Of a DNA stretch of 64,000 nt, positions 16,756-25,911 are shown one piece after another (positions within the stretch are counted from its first letter, which is position 1; every line of letters begins with the position of its first letter). This DNA comes from CAYZTY01 sp964444665 (GTDB taxonomy: Bacteria; Planctomycetota; Phycisphaerae; Sedimentisphaerales; CAYZTY01): assembly GCA_964444665.1 (NCBI GenBank), contig CAYUIE010000007.1, positions 116,417 to 180,416 on the forward strand, in the 5' to 3' direction. Under the pieces are notes generated by a model that saw only the letters and a program-made list of their open reading frames with translations, was not told where the DNA came from and made no database searches. The position numbers and the translations under genes are program-made.

Positions 16756-17739
16756 ATGATTTTTGACATTTCTAACAAATTGAAAAGACAGGTATATCCG
16801 ATAGGAATTGATATAGGCAGTGATGCTATAAAGATGGCCCAGCTTGCCCGCGGCCGAAAAGGTCCTTGTATAGTTGCAGGAGCAAGTGAGAAGGTTCCAC
16901 CCGGCCTTTCCTCCGGCAGTAGCGAATGGCAGAGATGGGTCGTGGATTTTATTAAGAAAATTACCTCCAATGGTACGTTTCGTGGCCGCGAGATAATAAC
17001 AGCCATACCGGCGCACGACGTTTTTATCGAGCAGATTGGTGTTCCCAAAGTTCCCAACGATAGACTCAAAGAGGTTATACTTTCAAAAGTACAACAGAAG
17101 CTTGCCTTTGATTCAACAGATGCACTTGTCAAGTATGTTGTTACTTCTGAGCAGACCGGCCGTAACATCAATGGCACAACACTGGAAGTCTTGGTTATGG
17201 TTGCTGAACGTCCCAAGGTTGAAAGACATTTGGCGATGTACGAAAACGCGGATTTACAGGTAAAGGCCGTCGGCGTCTGGCCCCTGGCTATGACCCTTAG
17301 TTACACAAAATTTTTTGCCAAGCGGTCCAATGACAGACAAGCGGTCGTTATGCTTCTCGAGACGGGCGCTAGTTCAACCAAAGTGGTAATATGCAGGGGG
17401 GGTGAGTTGCTTTTTGCAAGGTTTATACCACTCGGTGTTAAGAAAATGACAAGCGAGGAGATGATAAAACGGCTAATTCTTGAGCTGTTGGCTTGTGAGA
17501 GGTTTTTCGAGTCAATACCGGGTGCTGGTCGAATAGAGCGACTCATTTATTTATCCGGCCGGGCATCGGACAAAAGCATCTGCGACCATTTAACACAACT
17601 GGCCCAACGCTGGAACATATCCGCGCAGATAGGAGATGTCCTCGGTGCGGTGGAGATCAAGTCCCGTTATGGATATGGATTTGACCGTCGAGGTTGCCAG
17701 GTTAACTGGGCAACGGTATTCGGCTTGAGTTTGTCTTAA
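16756..17739 (+). CDS. pilM: Type IV pilus assembly ATPase-like protein PilM
   Basis: 327 residues from ATG 16756, which has AAAGGAGT 13 bases upstream; a GTG five codons earlier lies inside that Shine-Dalgarno and is rejected. Starts with IGIDIGSDAIKMAQLARG, the FtsA/actin-like phosphate-1 loop of PilM, and has a second nucleotide-binding strand (VVMLLETGASSTKVVI) near residue 205. PilM is a cytoplasmic actin fold that binds the N-terminal tail of PilN at the inner membrane. It opens an operon of PilN-, PilO-, PilP/GspB-like, PilB, PilT and PilC genes, which confirms the role. Confidence 0.87.
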   Translation: MIFDISNKLKRQVYPIGIDIGSDAIKMAQLARGRKGPCIVAGASEKVPPGLSSGSSEWQRWVVDFIKKITSNGTFRGREIITAIPAHDVFIEQIGVPKVPNDRLKEVILSKVQQKLAFDSTDALVKYVVTSEQTGRNINGTTLEVLVMVAERPKVERHLAMYENADLQVKAVGVWPLAMTLSYTKFFAKRSNDRQAVVMLLETGASSTKVVICRGGELLFARFIPLGVKKMTSEEMIKRLILELLACERFFESIPGAGRIERLIYLSGRASDKSICDHLTQLAQRWNISAQIGDVLGAVEIKSRYGYGFDRRGCQVNWATVFGLSLS

Positions 17740-17756
17740 ATAAAGGTGCTTCGAAA

Positions 17757-18455
17757 ATGCTGAAGATAAATTTTGCACCAGATGAGTATATTCAGAAAAA
17801 GCAGTCGCTTCGTATGAACCGGCTGTGTTTGGTGATGTTCGTATTTTTAATGTGCATTTTGACGGGGATGTTTGTACTGATAAAATTTCGGCAGCGGACC
17901 ATCGTACGCGAGGTAGCAGAGGTAAACCTGATGATGCAGCAAGGTGCCGAAGCAATACAACAGCTTGAAGAGCTTCAGACAAAGAGGAAGATGATGATGA
18001 AAGCGGCCCTTATCACTGCGGAGTTAATAGAGCCGGTGCCTCGCAGCGTGATATTAGCGTCCCTGACTAACAATCTTCCCGGCGGTGTTTCTCTTACGCA
18101 ATTAAAGCTTTCTCAACGGGAATTAAAGCGGCCTGTGGGTTCGAATGATTACTCGAATAAGTTTGAGGCCCGTAAGTCTACAATTCAATCGGACTCTGAG
18201 ACAGCTGCTAAACGGCGTACGGAGACAAATGTGGAGCTGGAAGGCATTGCTGCGAGCAATATCCAGGTCGCCGCGTATATTGAGCGTCTCAGCGGTTCAT
18301 CTTTATTCGAGGGTGTGGCCTTGGTACATTCGAAACAGCGCACAATTTCCGGTGAAAAGTGTCTCGAGTTTAAACTCACGGCGATGCTGAGTCGGCAGGC
18401 GGAATTGACTCGTGGCGATATGGTTTCGATTAAACAGGCCGGTTCGCGTTTATGA
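17757..18455 (+). CDS. pilN: Type IV pilus inner-membrane protein PilN-like
   Basis: 232 residues. The N-terminal cytoplasmic tail MLKINFAPDEY resembles the PilM-binding INLLP-type segment of PilN. One transmembrane helix spans about residues 22-43 (LCLVMFVFLMCILTGMFVLI). A coiled-coil follows (VAEVNLMMQQGAEAIQQLEEL), then a ferredoxin-like periplasmic part containing LASLTNNLPGGVSLTQLKLS, the usual PilN core pattern. An insertion near residues 120-160 is polar and longer than in typical PilN. Located 17 bases after pilM. Sequence identity in this family is low, so the call leans on topology and gene order. Confidence 0.78.
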   Translation: MLKINFAPDEYIQKKQSLRMNRLCLVMFVFLMCILTGMFVLIKFRQRTIVREVAEVNLMMQQGAEAIQQLEELQTKRKMMMKAALITAELIEPVPRSVILASLTNNLPGGVSLTQLKLSQRELKRPVGSNDYSNKFEARKSTIQSDSETAAKRRTETNVELEGIAASNIQVAAYIERLSGSSLFEGVALVHSKQRTISGEKCLEFKLTAMLSRQAELTRGDMVSIKQAGSRL

Positions 18456-18485
18456 AACAAAGTGTAATTATGAGGTGTGATTGTT

Positions 18486-19022
18486 ATGACCGGTAGTTTG
18501 CGGAAAATTGTATTTTTTGTGTCTTTGGCAGCAGTTGCGTACATCGCTTATGCTTATATGCTAAGACCTGCTAACCGTAATTTTTCACAGCAAAAGCTGA
18601 AGCTTGAAAGCAAGCGTCAGAAACTTGAGGAACTGCAACAGGCGAAAACGGTTGCACGTGATTTAGACCGACAGCTCGAGCAATTGGAGGATGCAATAAG
18701 CTTTTTTGAAAGCCGACTTCCTCCGCATAGCCAGATTCACAAAGTTCTTCAGCAGGTTACAGTGATTGCGCAACGACAAGGCCTTACCACAAAAAGTATA
18801 CGGACGCTTAGAATGGAAGAGTGTAACGGTTATGTTGAGCAGCCGTTGAGGATGGAGTTGCATGGAGATTTTAACAGATATTATTCATTTTTACTTGAAT
18901 TGGAGCGTCTGCCTCGGATTATGAAGATAAAGCAACTGGAGCTAAATAAGGACCGTGTTAATGAAGGAGAGGCAACGGCGCAGTTTGTGATGAGTATATT
19001 CTTCCAGAATGTGCCTGGATGA
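18486..19022 (+). CDS. pilO: Type IV pilus inner-membrane protein PilO-like
   Basis: 178 residues from ATG 18486, eight bases after GAGGTG; a GTG three codons upstream overlaps that site. A single transmembrane helix (about residues 8-27) is followed by a coiled coil (SQQKLKLESKRQKLEELQQA) and a periplasmic ferredoxin-like domain with LPPHSQIHKVLQQVTVIAQRQGL and LRMELHGDFNRYYSFLLELE, a strong PilO pattern. PilO pairs with PilN to form the alignment complex under the pilus platform. Same direction and order as in classical pilMNOP operons. Confidence 0.84.
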   Translation: MTGSLRKIVFFVSLAAVAYIAYAYMLRPANRNFSQQKLKLESKRQKLEELQQAKTVARDLDRQLEQLEDAISFFESRLPPHSQIHKVLQQVTVIAQRQGLTTKSIRTLRMEECNGYVEQPLRMELHGDFNRYYSFLLELERLPRIMKIKQLELNKDRVNEGEATAQFVMSIFFQNVPG

Positions 19023-19061
19023 TATAACAAATTAAAAAGGGACAGACCTGGAGCTTAACTG

Positions 19062-19751
19062 ATGTTGCAATTTACAAATGAAGATTCCAATAACGGACGT
19101 GACCTGCGGACCAGCCAAAAAGCAGATTCCTCGGATAATCCACCTGACAAGAAAGATGAGTTGACGGACAAGAATACTGTCCAATCTGAATCGCAGCAAC
19201 AACCGGATTATCTTGCGGTTTCCTCCTTTGATAAGAAGATAAAGCGAGGAACGATAGTATTAGCGATACTGTTCGCAATAGGCCTGATTTATGTTTTGCT
19301 TATGATAAAGAAAAGCAGTCCTTTAGCGGTGCTGGGCCAGCCATCCAGTGAAGAGCTTCAGATTGAGTCAGCAATTGCACAGCTTATGGGGCTTAAATTA
19401 GGCGGTAGCAGACAAATTGACCAGATTGTTAGAAAGTTTAATCAGTTTTCGGATGTGAAGAAACTGCAGGTTGAGCAACTGCAAAAGAATCCTTTTGTGC
19501 ATGAGAGGTATTCTCCAAGCATAGTTTTGGGCTCGAAAAACAACGACAGCGTGTTGGCAAGGCAAGCTGAAAGTATGCAGCTTTTAAGCATTATGCACAG
19601 CAGCGAAGGCAACTGTTGTATGATAGATGATAAAATTCTCTATAAGGGTGACACAATTGGTGGATTTGAGGTGTGCAGAATAACCGAATATACAGTCGAA
19701 CTTTACGCGGATGGAATGAAGTTTATTTTGAGAATACCACCAGAATATTGA
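19062..19751 (+). CDS. PilP/GspB-like periplasmic component with one membrane helix
   Basis: 229 residues. A polar, disordered N-terminus of about 60 residues, one transmembrane helix near 66-84 (TIVLAILFAIGLIYVLLMI), then a periplasmic segment. The last 50 residues (CCMIDDKILYKGDTIGGFEVCRI then YTVELYADG) resemble the small HR/PDZ-like beta domain of GspB, GspC and PilP, which contacts the secretin. Its place where PilP normally stands supports an alignment-complex role. No lipobox, so it is not a classic PilP lipoprotein. No secretin gene is in the window. Function is inferred from position and the short C-terminal similarity. Confidence 0.6.
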   Translation: MLQFTNEDSNNGRDLRTSQKADSSDNPPDKKDELTDKNTVQSESQQQPDYLAVSSFDKKIKRGTIVLAILFAIGLIYVLLMIKKSSPLAVLGQPSSEELQIESAIAQLMGLKLGGSRQIDQIVRKFNQFSDVKKLQVEQLQKNPFVHERYSPSIVLGSKNNDSVLARQAESMQLLSIMHSSEGNCCMIDDKILYKGDTIGGFEVCRITEYTVELYADGMKFILRIPPEY

Positions 19752-19764
19752 GGTATTGGGGGCA

Positions 19765-21594
19765 ATGTTTAAGAACTTTTTCAAAGCTGAAAGGCGTCAC
19801 CAGGATGACTCCGGCGACTCTCTGAAGGCAGATGTTCAGACAGCCTATGGTTTGTCTAATCTGTATGCGCCATCAGATGACACCATCCCTCAGACGCGAG
19901 ATGTAGCGGACGTTCTGGCAGAAATGGGTAAGATTACCAGCGAGCAGTTGACTCAGATAAGGCAGACGCAGCAGAAGAGGATAGGAATAGATGTGGTGCA
20001 AATCCTCAAAGAGCTTCGTATTGCCGGTCCTGAAGAAATTTTAATGGCGCGGGCAAGAATGTACGGCTTTGAGTTTCGCAGGATTGAGCCGGACCAGGTA
20101 AACAAGGAGACATTTGAGAAGCTGGATATATCTTACATAAAGAGTAACCACATTATGCCTATCAGCATTCATAACGATACACTGGTAGTTGCAACGAGCC
20201 AACCGGCAAACGTGTTTGTCATTGATGATGTAAAAAGACAGACAAGTATGAATGTAGATGTAGTTGTTTGTGTGGAGGAGGACATAGCGAAGGTTTCCGA
20301 GGCATTTACGGAGAAAAAGTGGGATTATTGTATTGATGATATAATAAAGGATATAGCACACGGCGATGTGGAGTTCGTTCAGGCGCATGAGCAGGAGGTT
20401 GAAGACCTTGAAAAGATCGCGGGCGAATCGCCCATAATCAACTTTGTCAATTATCTGATAAGCCACGCTATCCACGAGGGGGCCAGCGACATTCATATAG
20501 AGCCCAAAGAAAAAAAGTCCAAGATTCGCTTCCGGATAGACGGAGTGCTTTTTGATACGATGGAACTTCCGTTTGAGATGCATCCGGCGGTGGTCTCGCG
20601 CCTTAAGATTATGAGTAATATGGACATTTCGGAAAGGCGAGTGCCGCAGGATGGACGAATAGCAGTGATTGTCGGCCGAAAAAACATCGACCTTCGAGTA
20701 TCTACGCTTCCTACCAGTCATGGGGAGAAAGTGGTGATTCGAGTCCTCGACGGCAGCAGTATTTTACTGGGACTCAAGCAGCTGGGTATGTCTAAAGATA
20801 CATTAAATATTTTTAAGGAACAGATACACTGTCCCAACGGAATCCTTTTGGTTACAGGCCCAACCGGCTCTGGCAAGACGACAACACTTTATTCGGGCTT
20901 AAACCAGATGGATGGTAGTAAATTGAATATATCAACTGTCGAGGACCCTGTGGAGTATCAGCTCGGTTTCTGCAATCAGGTCCAGGTTAATGAGAAAGCC
21001 GGCCTTACTTTTGCGGTGGCGTTACGTAGCCTTCTACGTCAGGACCCGGACGTTATAATGGTTGGGGAGATTCGTGACAAAGAGACGGCCAGAATAGCAG
21101 TCCAGGCAGCCCTGACCGGCCATCTGGTACTCTCAACCCTTCATACCAATGATGCGCCGAGCAGCATTACCCGGCTGGTAGACATAGGTATTGAGCCCTA
21201 TTTGATATCAGCTTCGTTGAATTCCGTCCTGGCCCAGCGACTGGTCCGCAAGATATGTCCAGACTGTCGTCAACGTTTGAAAGTGTCGAAAAACGTCAGA
21301 GAACCGATAGCTAAAATCGGTGTCAAGCCGGAAGAGCTTTTTCACGGCTCAGGATGTGAGAAGTGTCATGGTTCCGGTTATTCAGGCCGGGTAGGAATTT
21401 ACGAGTTACTGGTGATTGATGATACTTTCAGGGAGATGATAGTGAAGGACCCGTCGATAAGTGGTATGCGGAATGTTTTTGCAGCAAATGGCGGTAAAAA
21501 TTTACACGAAGATGGAATGAAGAAAGTAAAGGAAGGCATGACTACCATTGAGGAGGTACTCAGAGTTACAGAAGCGCATAGTAATGAACAGTAA
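19765..21594 (+). CDS. pilB: Pilus/type II secretion assembly ATPase PilB (GspE family)
   Basis: 610 residues from ATG 19765; a TTG three codons earlier is a poorer start. N-terminal MshEN-type helical domain (about 45-180), then the ATPase core: Walker A GPTGSGKTT near residue 365, the Asp box EDPVEYQ, Walker B DPDVIMVGEIRD and HLVLSTLHTND. A zinc-binding tetracysteine (CPDC near 498 and CEKCHGSG near 531) is typical of assembly and not retraction ATPases. It powers pilin polymerisation at the cytoplasmic face. Followed 101 bases later by pilT. Confidence 0.94.
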   Translation: MFKNFFKAERRHQDDSGDSLKADVQTAYGLSNLYAPSDDTIPQTRDVADVLAEMGKITSEQLTQIRQTQQKRIGIDVVQILKELRIAGPEEILMARARMYGFEFRRIEPDQVNKETFEKLDISYIKSNHIMPISIHNDTLVVATSQPANVFVIDDVKRQTSMNVDVVVCVEEDIAKVSEAFTEKKWDYCIDDIIKDIAHGDVEFVQAHEQEVEDLEKIAGESPIINFVNYLISHAIHEGASDIHIEPKEKKSKIRFRIDGVLFDTMELPFEMHPAVVSRLKIMSNMDISERRVPQDGRIAVIVGRKNIDLRVSTLPTSHGEKVVIRVLDGSSILLGLKQLGMSKDTLNIFKEQIHCPNGILLVTGPTGSGKTTTLYSGLNQMDGSKLNISTVEDPVEYQLGFCNQVQVNEKAGLTFAVALRSLLRQDPDVIMVGEIRDKETARIAVQAALTGHLVLSTLHTNDAPSSITRLVDIGIEPYLISASLNSVLAQRLVRKICPDCRQRLKVSKNVREPIAKIGVKPEELFHGSGCEKCHGSGYSGRVGIYELLVIDDTFREMIVKDPSISGMRNVFAANGGKNLHEDGMKKVKEGMTTIEEVLRVTEAHSNEQ

Positions 21595-21695
21595 GATGAA
21601 GAGTTCTGAGTACCGGGGAAATTTAATAGATAACAGGAAAGGTAGAAAGGGGGCCCAAAAAATATCGATTAAAGGCGATAAAAGGGACCAGCACT

Positions 21696-22838
21696 ATGAT
21701 TGACGTGAAAAAGATATTATCTATTGCAGTTGAAAGCAAGGCATCGGATGTGCACATAAATGTAACTATGCCTCCTATCATGCGGATAAATACCGATCTT
21801 ATCGCGATGGATGGCTTTAAGGCTGTTACAAATGAAGAAGCAAAACAGATGCTTATCGATATGATAGGACCGAATAAATACAAAATATTCGAGACAAAGC
21901 GTGATTTAGACTTTTCTGCCTCGCTTGAGAAAAATACCCGTTTTCGTGTTAATGCACATTATCAGCGTGATTCAATTGCGCTTTCTTTTAGAATAGTTCC
22001 AAGTGTAATTCCTGATTTAGAGGAATTGCATTTACCTGTAATCATCAGAGAGTTGACTGATTTACCACGAGGTCTTGTGCTTGTGACGGGTCATACGGGT
22101 TCGGGCAAAAGTACAACCTTGGCCTCGATGATTAATGTGATAAATGAAAAATATAAAAAGCACATAATCACATTGGAAGACCCCATCGAATACCTTTTGG
22201 GAAATAAGCTTAGTGTGATTGAGCAGCGTGAGGTTGGCTCTGACTGTCTTGATTTTGCGTCTGGCTTGAAGCATTCGCTACGTCAAGATCCGGACATCAT
22301 TCTGGTTGGTGAGATGCGGGATTTAGAGACAACAAGTGCAACAATCACGGCGGCGGAAACGGGCCATTTGGTTTTAAGTACATTGCATACTATTAATTCT
22401 TCACAGACCATCGAGCGTATTATCGATATTTATCCATCCGGTCAGCAGAATCAAATTCGCACGATGCTTGCTAATACGCTGCAAGCCGTGGTATCTCAGA
22501 CACTTTTCAGAAGAATCGATGAGCCCGGTATGGTTCCTGCTGTAGAAGTTTTGTTGTGTAGTTCAGCGGTTCGCAATTGCATACGTGAAAATAAGATTTA
22601 CGAGATACCTAACATTATCGAAACAAGCCGAAGATTGGCTATGCAGAAAATGGACTTTAGTATCCAGGAACTTTATGAGAGTGGATATCTTGACAGGGAA
22701 GATGCGATTGTGCGTTCGACGAATCCGGTGAAAATGGACAAAATACTCGGACCTATGGAAGGTGGGCCGGAAGACAAATCAATACGTAGAATTTCGGGAC
22801 CGGAATTGAAAGCGGTAGGTTCCTCAGGCGGTAAATAA
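21696..22838 (+). CDS. pilT: Pilus retraction ATPase PilT
   Basis: 380 residues. N-terminal PAS-like domain with SKASDVHINVTMPPIMRIN, Walker A GHTGSGKST at about 131-139, LEDPIEYL, RQDPDIILVGEMRDLETTS and the His-box HLVLSTLHTINSSQTIERIIDIYP. The absence of a tetracysteine and the length fit PilT. The canonical PilT C-terminal signature is only loosely conserved, so a PilU-like variant is possible. Presence of PilT argues for a retractile type IV pilus and against a pure type II secretion system. Confidence 0.92.
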   Translation: MIDVKKILSIAVESKASDVHINVTMPPIMRINTDLIAMDGFKAVTNEEAKQMLIDMIGPNKYKIFETKRDLDFSASLEKNTRFRVNAHYQRDSIALSFRIVPSVIPDLEELHLPVIIRELTDLPRGLVLVTGHTGSGKSTTLASMINVINEKYKKHIITLEDPIEYLLGNKLSVIEQREVGSDCLDFASGLKHSLRQDPDIILVGEMRDLETTSATITAAETGHLVLSTLHTINSSQTIERIIDIYPSGQQNQIRTMLANTLQAVVSQTLFRRIDEPGMVPAVEVLLCSSAVRNCIRENKIYEIPNIIETSRRLAMQKMDFSIQELYESGYLDREDAIVRSTNPVKMDKILGPMEGGPEDKSIRRISGPELKAVGSSGGK

Positions 22839-22854
22839 TGAAGGTGGATACGAA

Positions 22855-24060
22855 ATGACAGCAGTAGAATATCAGAAGAAGTCTGCCGATGAATTTGAAT
22901 CCGGTTTGAAAAAAACAGAAACTGCATCGTCACTTTTTCAGGGGAAAGAAGGCAGACTGGTGAGTGGTGGTACAGAATCTGAAAGTATAATGAAAAAACT
23001 TCAAAGCTTCAGTATCAATTTCGGCCCCAGCCGTAAAGATGTTTTGAATTTCACCAATCAACTTGCGGTAATGACTAAAGCAGGAATAAGTATAAATGAA
23101 TCGCTTGAAGCAATATCTGAACAGATCGAAAATCCCAAATTCGCTTCTGTAATTGTGGGCGTCAACAGAGATGTTTTGGGAGGACAAAGCCTTTCACAAG
23201 CTATCGGAAAGTATCCCAATGTGTTTGGGAACCTCTATGTGAATATGATAGCTGCGGCAGAAGTGTCCGGTTCATTGTCCTCGATGCTTGAAAGATTGTC
23301 TGAGTATCTTGACCAGGAGATGGACACTCGTACTCAGGTCCGAAGTGCCATGATATATCCAATTATCATAGGAGTTATGGCGGTAGGGGTTACAATCTTT
23401 CTACTTACTTTTGTATTGCCCCGTTTTACAGCGATTTTTGAAGGCAAGGAACACCTGCTTCCTAAGCCAACCAAAATAATAATGGCGCTCAGTGCATTCC
23501 TGCGTGGATATTGGTTTATCATTATTCCGGTAATTGGTGGCATCTTTTGGGGATTTTTATACTTTATAAAAACAACGATAGGCAGATATTGGTGGGATAA
23601 GGCAAAATTGACAATACCTCTGGTGCGTCGCCTGTGCCGGAGCCTTTATATAACCAGAAGCCTGCATACTATGGGGATTTTAGTAAATGCCGGCGTGCCA
23701 ATCCTGGATACTTTGGATATAACTTCGGAAATATCGGGTAACGTACATTTCAGGCAAATGTGGCAAAGCGTTCAAAATTCGGTAAAGGAGGGACATAAAA
23801 TTGCGCACAGTCTGAGTGGTTCTAAACTTATGCCAAGATCTGTTGTTCAAATTATTAGAAGCGGTGAAGAGTCAGGCAGACTCTTTGAAGTTTTGACTGA
23901 TGTGAGTGAATTTTATGCAAGAGAGCTGAAGTCGGTAATCAAAACGGTAACCTCGATGATAGAGCCAATAATGATAGTGTTAATGGGGTTGTTGGTAGGT
24001 TTTATCGCTATGAGTATCATCCTGCCCATATTTAAGATGTCAAACGTTGTTGCGGGTTGA
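22855..24060 (+). CDS. pilC: Pilus platform protein PilC (GspF family)
   Basis: 401 residues. Two T2SSF repeats: the first with FTNQLAVMTKAGISINESLEAI (about 65-190) and the second with RSLHTMGILVNAGVPILDTLDI (about 265-390). Transmembrane helices lie near residues 165-190, 215-238 and 375-395. The N-terminal 60 residues are polar and extended. PilC is the polytopic inner-membrane platform on which PilB and PilT act. The start ATG follows AAGGTGG, 17 bases after pilT. Confidence 0.92.
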   Translation: MTAVEYQKKSADEFESGLKKTETASSLFQGKEGRLVSGGTESESIMKKLQSFSINFGPSRKDVLNFTNQLAVMTKAGISINESLEAISEQIENPKFASVIVGVNRDVLGGQSLSQAIGKYPNVFGNLYVNMIAAAEVSGSLSSMLERLSEYLDQEMDTRTQVRSAMIYPIIIGVMAVGVTIFLLTFVLPRFTAIFEGKEHLLPKPTKIIMALSAFLRGYWFIIIPVIGGIFWGFLYFIKTTIGRYWWDKAKLTIPLVRRLCRSLYITRSLHTMGILVNAGVPILDTLDITSEISGNVHFRQMWQSVQNSVKEGHKIAHSLSGSKLMPRSVVQIIRSGEESGRLFEVLTDVSEFYARELKSVIKTVTSMIEPIMIVLMGLLVGFIAMSIILPIFKMSNVVAG

Positions 24061-24066
24061 TGAAAA

Positions 24067-24597
24067 ATGAAAACGCTAATTTATAAAAACAGGATTCAGT
24101 CAAGTCAACGATTGATTCGTATGTGTAGAGCTTTCACGCTTGTTGAGGCTATGATTGCCATGGTGTTGATTAGTTTGGTCATTGTTTCTCTGATTGTGGC
24201 TGGCAGGGCATTTGCGCAGGTTAATAGTGCGGCAGTCAAACTGACAACGGCCGAGTTTCTTATTGACCAAATACGAGAGCTTACTACGCCGCTTGACGTC
24301 GTGGACCCACAAACTACCACAAGTGTTTTCGGGCCGGAAACAGGCGAAAGTCTTTCTGATTATGACGACCTCGATGATTTTGATGGTGCCAGCTTTTCTC
24401 CACCTATTAATGCCGACTGCCAGCAATTAACTGACTTGACGGTGTATAATCAACAGATAATCGTTGAAAATGTTGATCCTGCAGACTTTGAGGTAGTAGT
24501 GGGTGAGCATTTGAGCCCCTTTGTTAGAATAACTGTACAGGTTTATATGCAAAGTGAGCTGCTGAGCTCAAGGCAGTGGCTTCGCGCCAGATACTGA
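24067..24597 (+). CDS. Minor prepilin, PilV/GspI-like
   Basis: 176 residues with a type III prepilin N-terminus: a basic leader of 22 residues, then FTLVEAMIAMVLISLVIVSLIVA. The residue before the cleavage site is Ala (RA followed by FTLVE) instead of the usual Gly, which some prepilin peptidases accept; Glu at +5 is present. The rest is a short globular domain with an acidic loop (DYDDLDDFDG). It starts six bases after pilC with a weak ribosome-binding site, so translational coupling is likely. An internal ATG at 24121 would give a four-residue leader. Confidence 0.82.
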   Translation: MKTLIYKNRIQSSQRLIRMCRAFTLVEAMIAMVLISLVIVSLIVAGRAFAQVNSAAVKLTTAEFLIDQIRELTTPLDVVDPQTTTSVFGPETGESLSDYDDLDDFDGASFSPPINADCQQLTDLTVYNQQIIVENVDPADFEVVVGEHLSPFVRITVQVYMQSELLSSRQWLRARY

Positions 24598-24618
24598 ATT
24601 GTGTTAGGAGGGTAGATT

Positions 24619-25116
24619 ATGTCCACCAGGACAACCAGGTCATCCGTCGGATTTACAATCGCCGAGATGTTGATTGCTTTAGCGGTTGTGAGCATATTGC
24701 TTACAGCGGTGGCAATAGCATTTAACGCCTCTGTGACTAATTATCGTGTGAATGAAAACATCTTCAAAAGTATCAGTGCGGCCAGACAGGCGATGCACCG
24801 TATGACGACGGAGATTCGCACCGCCGAAGCGGTTGATCCAAATGCAGGCAGCAATATCTGTCGACTTATACTTGCCGATGGAGCTACTTTAGTGGATTAT
24901 CGGTACGAGGCAGGTGAGGACATACTTTATCTGGATACTGGAGGTAATTCTTATTTACTATGTGAAAACGTTACAGCGATGACGTTCTCGAAAAATATAG
25001 AAACCGGTGAATCCGGCGGCCTGTATGTGAAAAGTGTTCAGATATCGATGACAGTAACGAGGGGCAACGTATCTCAAACTATCTCGGCTGCAGCGGTAGT
25101 TAGGAGAAACCTATAA
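24619..25116 (+). CDS. Minor prepilin, PilW/GspJ-like
   Basis: 165 residues. Leader of about 11 residues ending in Gly, then FTIAEMLIALAVVSILLTAVAIAF with Glu at +5, a classic prepilin peptidase site. The mature region carries ISAARQAMHRMTTEIRTAEAV, typical of GspJ/PilW-type minor pseudopilins, and a beta-rich C-terminus. The start ATG has an almost perfect Shine-Dalgarno (TTAGGAGGGT). It is the last gene of the pilus operon; no major pilin, secretin or prepilin peptidase is encoded in the window. Confidence 0.84.
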   Translation: MSTRTTRSSVGFTIAEMLIALAVVSILLTAVAIAFNASVTNYRVNENIFKSISAARQAMHRMTTEIRTAEAVDPNAGSNICRLILADGATLVDYRYEAGEDILYLDTGGNSYLLCENVTAMTFSKNIETGESGGLYVKSVQISMTVTRGNVSQTISAAAVVRRNL

Positions 25117-25258
25117 CTAAGGTTTCTTCTGTTATCTGCTGCCAAATACGTTGTTTTACTTGATAGCCCGTTTCGATGGATAAATTTTTTGATTTTTTCC
25201 CCACCAAAATTTCTTGATTTCTCAAAAATCCTGGTAATAATATATAAATGTATTTATA

Positions 25259-25332
25259 GGGCGGTTAGCTCAGTTGGTTAGAGCGCCTGCTCGACACGCA
25301 GGAGGTCGTTGGTTCAAGTCCAATACCGCCCA
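25259..25332 (+). tRNA. tRNA-Val (GAC), with C at position 33
   Basis: A full cloverleaf folds: acceptor GGGCGGT with ACCGCCC, D stem GCTC/GAGC, anticodon stem CCTGC/GCAGG, T stem GTTGG/CCAAT with loop TTCAAGT, discriminator A. The anticodon loop is TCGACAC, so the anticodon is GAC (Val). Position 33 is C and not the almost universal U. CCA is not encoded. Confidence 0.93.
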
Positions 25333-25494
25333 GTTTAGACAGAAATTTTCATAATAGCATATCTCAAATATTTATTCCTTTCATTGTAATTGTTTGTTAG
25401 TGCTGTTAATACTGTAGAATATATGACAATGTGGCAATCAGACATTTGGATATAGTGAAGTGAATAAATATTAAAATGTGTTGTCGCACGGTGT

Positions 25495-25520
25495 CCGGGG
25501 GCAGAAACAACTGCCCCCGG
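25495..25520. repeat. Perfect GC-rich hairpin, 10-bp stem
   Basis: CCGGGGGCAG (25495-25504), six-base loop AAACAA, CTGCCCCCGG (25511-25520). It stands out in an AT-rich region. It is followed by ATGCCCCCC and not by a T-run, so it is not a standard intrinsic terminator; it could end tRNA transcription or be a mobile palindromic repeat. Confidence 0.7.
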
Positions 25521-25911
25521 ATGCCCCCCAATGTTACTTTCATCACCATGCAGAATCTGTGAATTTAAATCTTTGCCATAAAAGTTCATCCTCGGCGAGT
25601 AAGCTTACATTTCTTGTTAACCGTAATTACTTGTCCGAAGGAATAGCCCCCTAAACTTTTATGGCCTTTCATTTTGTGTATTTTGGAAACCTTATTCATT
25701 AAACTTAGATTTTTATGTGAACAATAAGACTTTTATCGGTCGAAATAGAAGGAGAAAGAAAAAGGATTTTCCTGATTATAAGCTTCGAAAAGTCTATTAT
25801 TAAACGTCTAAATCCCCCATTTTTAGGTTAGACAAAAAATAGAAATGATGTTATGTAGACAAAATAAAAAATCCCTACTTTGGAATTAGATTCAGTCAGG
25901 ATAAAAAGGGG

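Noticed and set aside
25335..25589. 84-codon ORF after the tRNA, - strand
   Set aside because: Runs through the perfect hairpin and has no recognisable features.
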